Shown: positions 59,794 to 64,000 of the stretch, one piece after another
How positions within the stretch are numbered: the stretch's first letter is position 1
Layout of the letters: each line of letters opens with the position of its first letter
DNA from: Capillidium heterosporum
Taxonomy: Eukaryota; Entomophthoromycota; Entomophthoromycetes; Entomophthorales; Capillidiaceae
Length of the DNA stretch: 64,000 bases
Direction of reading: 5' to 3'
Assembly (NCBI GenBank): GCA_016630905.1
Contig: WBMQ01000006.1
Location: 1,364,001-1,428,000, forward strand
Translations under genes and position numbers: made by a program
The notes under the pieces: model-generated
What the model was told of the DNA's origin: nothing
The model's input: only the letters and a program-made list of their open reading frames with translations
Database searches by the model: none

Positions 59794-60611
59794 TCATAGC
59801 AAAACTTTAATAGGATTTTCTAAACCCAGATTGAGGTAATTCAAGACAAATACACCATCAATAGCCTTGATGCTAACTACATCTACTGTGTTCTTTGTCC
59901 TAGGCTTACTTTTAGTTCTCTTGGTAGCAAATACTTTAAGATGTTTGAACATATCCAAGGATACGATCTTACTTGTCTTGGCATTTTGATATTGGAATTT
60001 GCCATCGATTTTCAACATATTCATAAAAGGGATCAACTAGATAACATTAAACTTAGTGCTAACTTCCAAATTGATAATATTATAAACATAGAGTTTCCCT
60101 TCTGCCTTGAATTGGTCAGCCAATACTAAATTAGGATAAAGAATAGGCTGCCCATAGCATATAGGATCGATATGCTTCCATCAGACTCTTTGTCAAGATT
60201 CTCAAAAGCTAAAAAAGTTAAAAGGTGAAGTTATAAAAGCATCAATATTGATAAAATTATCTGGTTAAGTATCTTTAAGGATCATAGAATGCTCAAGACC
60301 AGGAAGGTTCAATCGGATTCTACATGTGAAGAGAGGTTAAGGTAACTGAGAGTAGTGACATTGTACTGAAAGGATTGAATCTGACATTGGATGAATCTAT
60401 TATCACCTTTATGTAAAATTGAAGTTTTTGGATAGATGTATAGTTAATATTTGTTGTTATATCTTTTTATACATTAAATGTTAATAGAGTTTACAAATAT
60501 CTCAATTTTCCATTAGTATATCAACTTTAACTACTTAGATTATTAGAAGCCCAAAAAACACCTACCAGTTGAAATCCAGTTACTTTTATCAAGTTAAAGT
60601 GATAAAGTAGA
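59794..60611 (-). pseudogene. Decayed GH31 alpha-glucosidase relic
   Basis: The minus strand lines up piece by piece with the C-terminal part of the intact GH31 gene at 63016-64000. The clearest stretches are QFKAEGKLYV (60108-60079; intact YKAEGKLYL) and MLKIDGKFQYQNAKTSKIV (intact TLKISGKFGYRKARIAKII), then an ending NLGLENPIKVLL (intact GMKLDGPISISF). To the right, in shifting frames, FINIDAFITSP, SNVRF, LSKNFN and DIC fall in the expected order for FMIGDAIMVAP, LKVRY, FSRNHN and ADIC. Stops (for example TAG at 60039-60037) and frame changes interrupt it. AT drift is strong. It is an old tandem duplicate, in the same orientation as the live gene and about 3 kb away. Confidence 0.72.
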
Positions 60612-61083
60612 TAGTCGTCATATATCAATTATATGGTACAAGTGATATATATGTTTAACTTATCAAACAATAAAAATGCCAAACTTCCATCTAATTATTC
60701 GCTATATATACTTACCAACCCTCTCCTCCAATTACCTTGTACTTTTAAAACGAATATATGTGAGAATAGTAAGAGTTAACTAAATTATTTGTTAAAAAGC
60801 TTTTACATATATCAACCTATACTAATGAGGATATGTTCAAATAGTACACTACATAAGTTTATATATAAGCTTACCCATAAATTTTAAAATGAAATTTACA
60901 GCAGTATGTATTAGGCTATCTAGTTAGTGTTAAAAACATATAGCTCTTATAATCGTGTGAGCTAAAGTAAAAAATTGATCATTAAACGTTTGTTAGAACC
61001 ACTTTATAAAATGGGATTACTAAGATGCGTTCAAGTCATAAAACCTACGCTTTTCCACTTTACCTTCCTCAGGAAAATGGATT
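60612..61083. other. AT-rich spacer
   Basis: May contain further unrecognisable parts of the GH31 relic on its left side, then the 3' flank of the RING gene. Nothing else seen. Confidence 0.4.
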
Positions 61084-62113
61084 TTAGCGACGAAGTCTTT
61101 TACTTGATGGTCCAGTAGATTGATTCTGCTCAGGTACATACACTTCATCCTCAAGGTTTTCTTCTGAATCGAGATCAATATCACCCGATTCACTATCCTC
61201 CGTAGAAGTTTCAAAATAGTCATCATCATCTTCAGTATCGGAGTGCTCCTCGATTCCAGAGTCAAAGTACTCCTCCTGCTCTGATTCGGAGTACCATGCG
61301 TCGCTGTTGTTGGAACTTGCATCAATTCTGGATGGATAAAAGGCATCAGGGTTGGCATACCAACGGGGGTTGAATGAGTTCTGGTGGCTCGATTGCAAGT
61401 TGATACCATGGGTACGTTGGTTGTTAAAGGTATGATTCGATGGTCCTTCCGATCCAGAGCGATACATCCTCCCCAAGCGTATGAATATGCCAGGGTCAGT
61501 TCTTTCAAATTCGTCTGGTACATCAGATGAATTGGATTCTTCCATGTCGACGGAATCGCTATGGAAGTTAGATTCCTTGTCTTCCTGTCGTAGTCGAGGG
61601 TCACTACTAGGGTCGGTTGCAAGATACGCCTTGTACCGGTCGATCTTTCGCTTTCTACTTTCCTCGTCCCCGACATAATTTCGTGAAGATTGGGTTATCA
61701 ACGTACTAACTTTACGGCATAGAGGGCAGCTTACCGCCCCTCTTATGTTTAAGTTGCGCGCATTGGTTTTTTGCCAGTTGGTGATACACTCGAAGCAAAA
61801 GGTATGCTCGCACTGATCCAACAGACCATACTTATCTTTTTCCTCAGAACAGATACTGCAAGCGAAAGTCGCATCCTTAATGGGTGGTTGAATAGGTTTA
61901 ATGGAGTAGGTTGGAGGTGGCGAATCGGTCAAGTCGATTAACTGGTTTGCTGATTCATTAGTTTCACCTACAATAGAATATTAGTAAGCGTACCAAAAGT
62001 GGCTTTGGATAGAAAATCTTACCAAGAAGTGAGTGTTGCCTCGAGTTACAAGTGCTGTATCCTCTTTTGCTCTTCTTTGGGGAATCAGTTAAATCGATTA
62101 CTTCACTCCCCAT
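61084..62113 (-). CDS. RING-finger E3 ligase-like protein with two SUMO-interacting-like motifs, two exons
   Basis: Exons 62113-62023 and 61967-61084 (55 nt intron, GTAAGA donor, TACTAAT branch region) give 324 residues. The RING is C3HC4: C67, C70, C83, H85, C88, C91, C111, C114, around FACSICSEEKDKYGLLDQC. Before it stand two near-identical motifs, VIDLTDSP (residues 5-12) and LIDLTDSP (40-47). Each is a hydrophobic core followed by acidic and Ser residues, as in SUMO-interacting motifs. The last 130 residues are disordered, with a strongly Asp/Glu/Ser-rich stretch and a basic end (SSKRLRR). SIM-SIM-RING suggests a SUMO-targeted ubiquitin ligase; the RING itself also resembles makorin-type RINGs, without their CCCH fingers. 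Substrates unknown. Confidence 0.8.
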
Positions 62114-62170
62114 CTTCAACAAAAAGCTTCCTCTACTTTAAAGATGGGTTCTCTTGTTGAAAGACTGAAG

Positions 62171-62178
62171 CTTTTATA
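62171..62178 (-). promoter_or_regulatory. TATA box of the RING gene
   Basis: TATAAAAG on minus, 58 bases upstream of the ATG at 62113. Confidence 0.5.
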
Positions 62179-63015
62179 AGCATCACAGTTGAAGGCCAGG
62201 TATATAATTGGTTAGAGGTACTCCAATAAAATTGCACAAACATATAGCAATAGCTTCTGTCGGGTTGGTGTGAAATGTTGGTTCTAGTATCTTTTATTTA
62301 AGAGTGATTGTTTGAACTTGGTTTACTTTGAAAATAAAGTCTTGAGATTAAAAGATCCTACCTTAGGCCAGTAAGCTCTCATAAATTTAGAGCTGCTTTC
62401 AGTTCTATTGAATAAAACTATTCATTCATCAAAGAAAATAAGCTTATCAGTACCAAATAGCTGCCAAATATGATGAGAATAATTTTTGCCTTCTACGTTC
62501 AGGAAATCTAGGCGACTTATTACAAATTCAATTGTAAAAGTTTACTCAAGCTGCTGAACAAAATTTCACTACATTTAGTTCGATTCCAGTCAAAATCTAT
62601 TAATTCAAACTTCTAAAAAGATTCAAGTGATTTGAAGCGGCATATTTTGACCAGAGTAGAACGAGGTATATTCGATAAAGATGACAAGGCTGTTTAGTTC
62701 ATCTTCCTTTCACGCAGTACTGTCCATGTTCTATATCGGGCTTTCTAAGTATAACAGTTTTTTAGTCAAGTGAATCGACAAATGAGTATATGTTTGCATG
62801 CATAAAGTATCAACCTACACTTGTATGGCACTAGAGAATGTGCCGTACCATCGTTACTTGTGAAAGGATTTTCTAGCTATTTATCCATTTATTATATCCT
62901 AACCTCTACCTTGTCAGACTATTATAGTAAAGAAATAAGGTACCTAACTAAAAACCTAAAAGTACATTTAAAAAGCTACAACAATATATATAGAAATAAA
63001 CCCAATTATTTAATT
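62179..63015. other. Intergenic stretch
   Basis: RING promoter and 3' flank of the GH31 gene. The plus frame starting at 62821 runs into the antisense of GH31 and is not a gene. Confidence 0.6.
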
Positions 63016-64000
63016 TTAAAAGCTGATAGAGATAGGACCATCCAACTTCATACCCAACTGCTCCAAGATGACAGCACCTTCAGCTATTTTAACCTCAGTT
63101 CCCAATCTAGACGACGAGTCCAGGTTGACCTTCTTGGTTTCGTACACACCGTGGTCCTTAGGCAAGCCCAACCAGATGATCTTTGCGATGCGAGCCTTTC
63201 GGTAGCCGAACTTACCGGAGATCTTAAGAGTATTACGGTTAGCAACGAATTTGATGTCATCGTAGTCGTTGCCAACCTTGAGGCTGGTACCGTCGTCCAA
63301 GTAGAGCTTGCCTTCAGCTTTGTAGCTTTCATCTAAGGCAATAACCAAGGTGTAGGGCTGATCCTCCATGGAGTGTAAGGTCAACATATCGTCAGCAAAG
63401 GTTCGGATAGGTAGAACGTTGCCACCATAGATGTAGACTGGCATGTTGTCATCTAGACCGGCTTGGACTTTCGTGGTCTTGGGACCGACAATCTCCTTGT
63501 AAGTGTAGTAGTCATACCACCTTCCTTTAGGGAACTGGACGTCAACCTGAGTAGCACCTTGTTGAAGTACGGGGGCCACCATAATAGCATCACCAATCAT
63601 GAATTGAGTATCGAGATCGACCATGCTCTTATCGTTACTAAACTTAAAGGCCATTGGGATCCAAACCATATGGCCCTTCTGGCTACTAGTCTCCATCAAC
63701 GTGTAAATGTAAGGGATCAGCTGGTACCTCACCTTGAGTGCCCTACGACTGGCATCGGCAACTTTGGTCCATCGGTAAGGTTCCTGAGAGATAGCGCCTT
63801 TGACGTTGTGATTCCTAGAGAAGGGGTACATGGAACCTAATTGCATCCAACGCAAACACAACTCTTCAGTGGTATCTCCGTTGAAACCACAAATGTCGGC
63901 ACCTACGTAAGGGATACCAAACAGATTGAATGATAAAACACCCGAGATGGAGTGATAGAGATCCTGCCATCCTGAGAAGTTGTCTCCAGTCCAGTGGCCA
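63016..64000 (-). CDS. GH31 alpha-glucosidase, C-terminal part (gene continues past the right edge)
   Basis: About 328 C-terminal residues, stop TAA at 63018-63016; the 5' end lies outside the window. The visible part opens GHWTGDNFSGWQDLYHSISG, where the Asp of WTGDN is the GH31 acid/base catalyst. It continues with GIPYVGADICGF, then MYPFSRNHN and ISQEPYRW, all substrate-pocket or structural signatures. Two beta-sandwich domains follow to the end. RNHN rather than RGHAH points to the secreted or vacuolar acid alpha-glucosidase branch, which cuts terminal alpha-1,4-glucose from maltose and starch, rather than ER glucosidase II. The nucleophile motif and any signal peptide are off-window. No breaks in the visible part. 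A decayed copy lies at 59794-60611. Confidence 0.92.
   Translation of the reverse strand, partial: GHWTGDNFSGWQDLYHSISGVLSFNLFGIPYVGADICGFNGDTTEELCLRWMQLGSMYPFSRNHNVKGAISQEPYRWTKVADASRRALKVRYQLIPYIYTLMETSSQKGHMVWIPMAFKFSNDKSMVDLDTQFMIGDAIMVAPVLQQGATQVDVQFPKGRWYDYYTYKEIVGPKTTKVQAGLDDNMPVYIYGGNVLPIRTFADDMLTLHSMEDQPYTLVIALDESYKAEGKLYLDDGTSLKVGNDYDDIKFVANRNTLKISGKFGYRKARIAKIIWLGLPKDHGVYETKKVNLDSSSRLGTEVKIAEGAVILEQLGMKLDGPISISF

Noticed and set aside
59552-59839. 95-residue plus-strand frame
   Set aside because: Its 3' end overlaps the GH31 relic on the other strand, it has no recognised motif, and its composition is that of spacer.
62821-63336. 171-residue plus-strand frame
   Set aside because: Antisense of the intact GH31 coding region over most of its length.
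1-64000. CRISPR arrays, bacterial operons or phage genes
   Set aside because: The content is plainly eukaryotic (spliceosomal introns, U6, TATA promoters, nuclear tRNA); no regularly spaced identical repeats are present.

Overview
This is nuclear DNA of a fungus, most likely an ascomycete-like dikaryon; the lineage cannot be fixed from one window. The evidence is a Pho85-type CDK, a fungal-type Bet1 SNARE, Trs33, Rad17/Rad24, a Phx1-like homeodomain protein, several Con7-like C2H2 factors, a U6 snRNA, tRNA-Lys(CUU) and a GH31 alpha-glucosidase. CTG falls at conserved leucine positions in the kinase, so the code looks standard. Exons are clearly GC-richer than the very AT-rich spacers. Introns are tiny (about 37-73 nt) with GT...AG ends and frequent CTAAC/CTAAT-like branch sites.

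Layout. 1-9.7 kb: AT-rich spacer, Con7-like factor A (+) and a four-exon BET1. 9.7-16.2 kb: an eight-exon gene for a helical-repeat-like protein of about 2045 residues that I do not recognise. 17-21 kb: a secreted small peptide precursor with two CX6C modules, an unidentified two-exon gene and a two-exon GPI-type wall protein. 21.8-25.3 kb, minus strand: a prion-like Tyr/Asn/Gln/His-rich protein and the homeodomain factor. 25.3-44.3 kb: mostly gene desert, holding a degenerate tandem array of about 74 bp period, Con7-like factor B, diverged inverted repeats, a GC-rich coding-like relic and a frame-disrupted Ser/Pro repeat secreted protein. 44.3-54.4 kb is gene-dense: Con7-like factor C, U6, PHO85, tRNA-Lys, TRS33, a hypothetical gene, RAD17 and Con7-like factor D. 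54.4-64 kb: a long desert, a decayed GH31 relic, a RING protein with two SUMO-interacting-like motifs, and the 3' part of an intact GH31 gene running off the right edge.

How it fits together. Housekeeping genes (BET1, TRS33, PHO85, RAD17) sit among five DNA-binding regulators, most of them beside very large non-coding flanks, plus several secreted or cell-wall proteins. The most interesting signals are four Con7-like paralogues in about 51 kb that share a second short motif, the twin-module secreted peptide, an intron whose retention would remove a GPI anchor, the dead copy of GH31 about 3 kb from the live one, and the SIM-SIM-RING protein.
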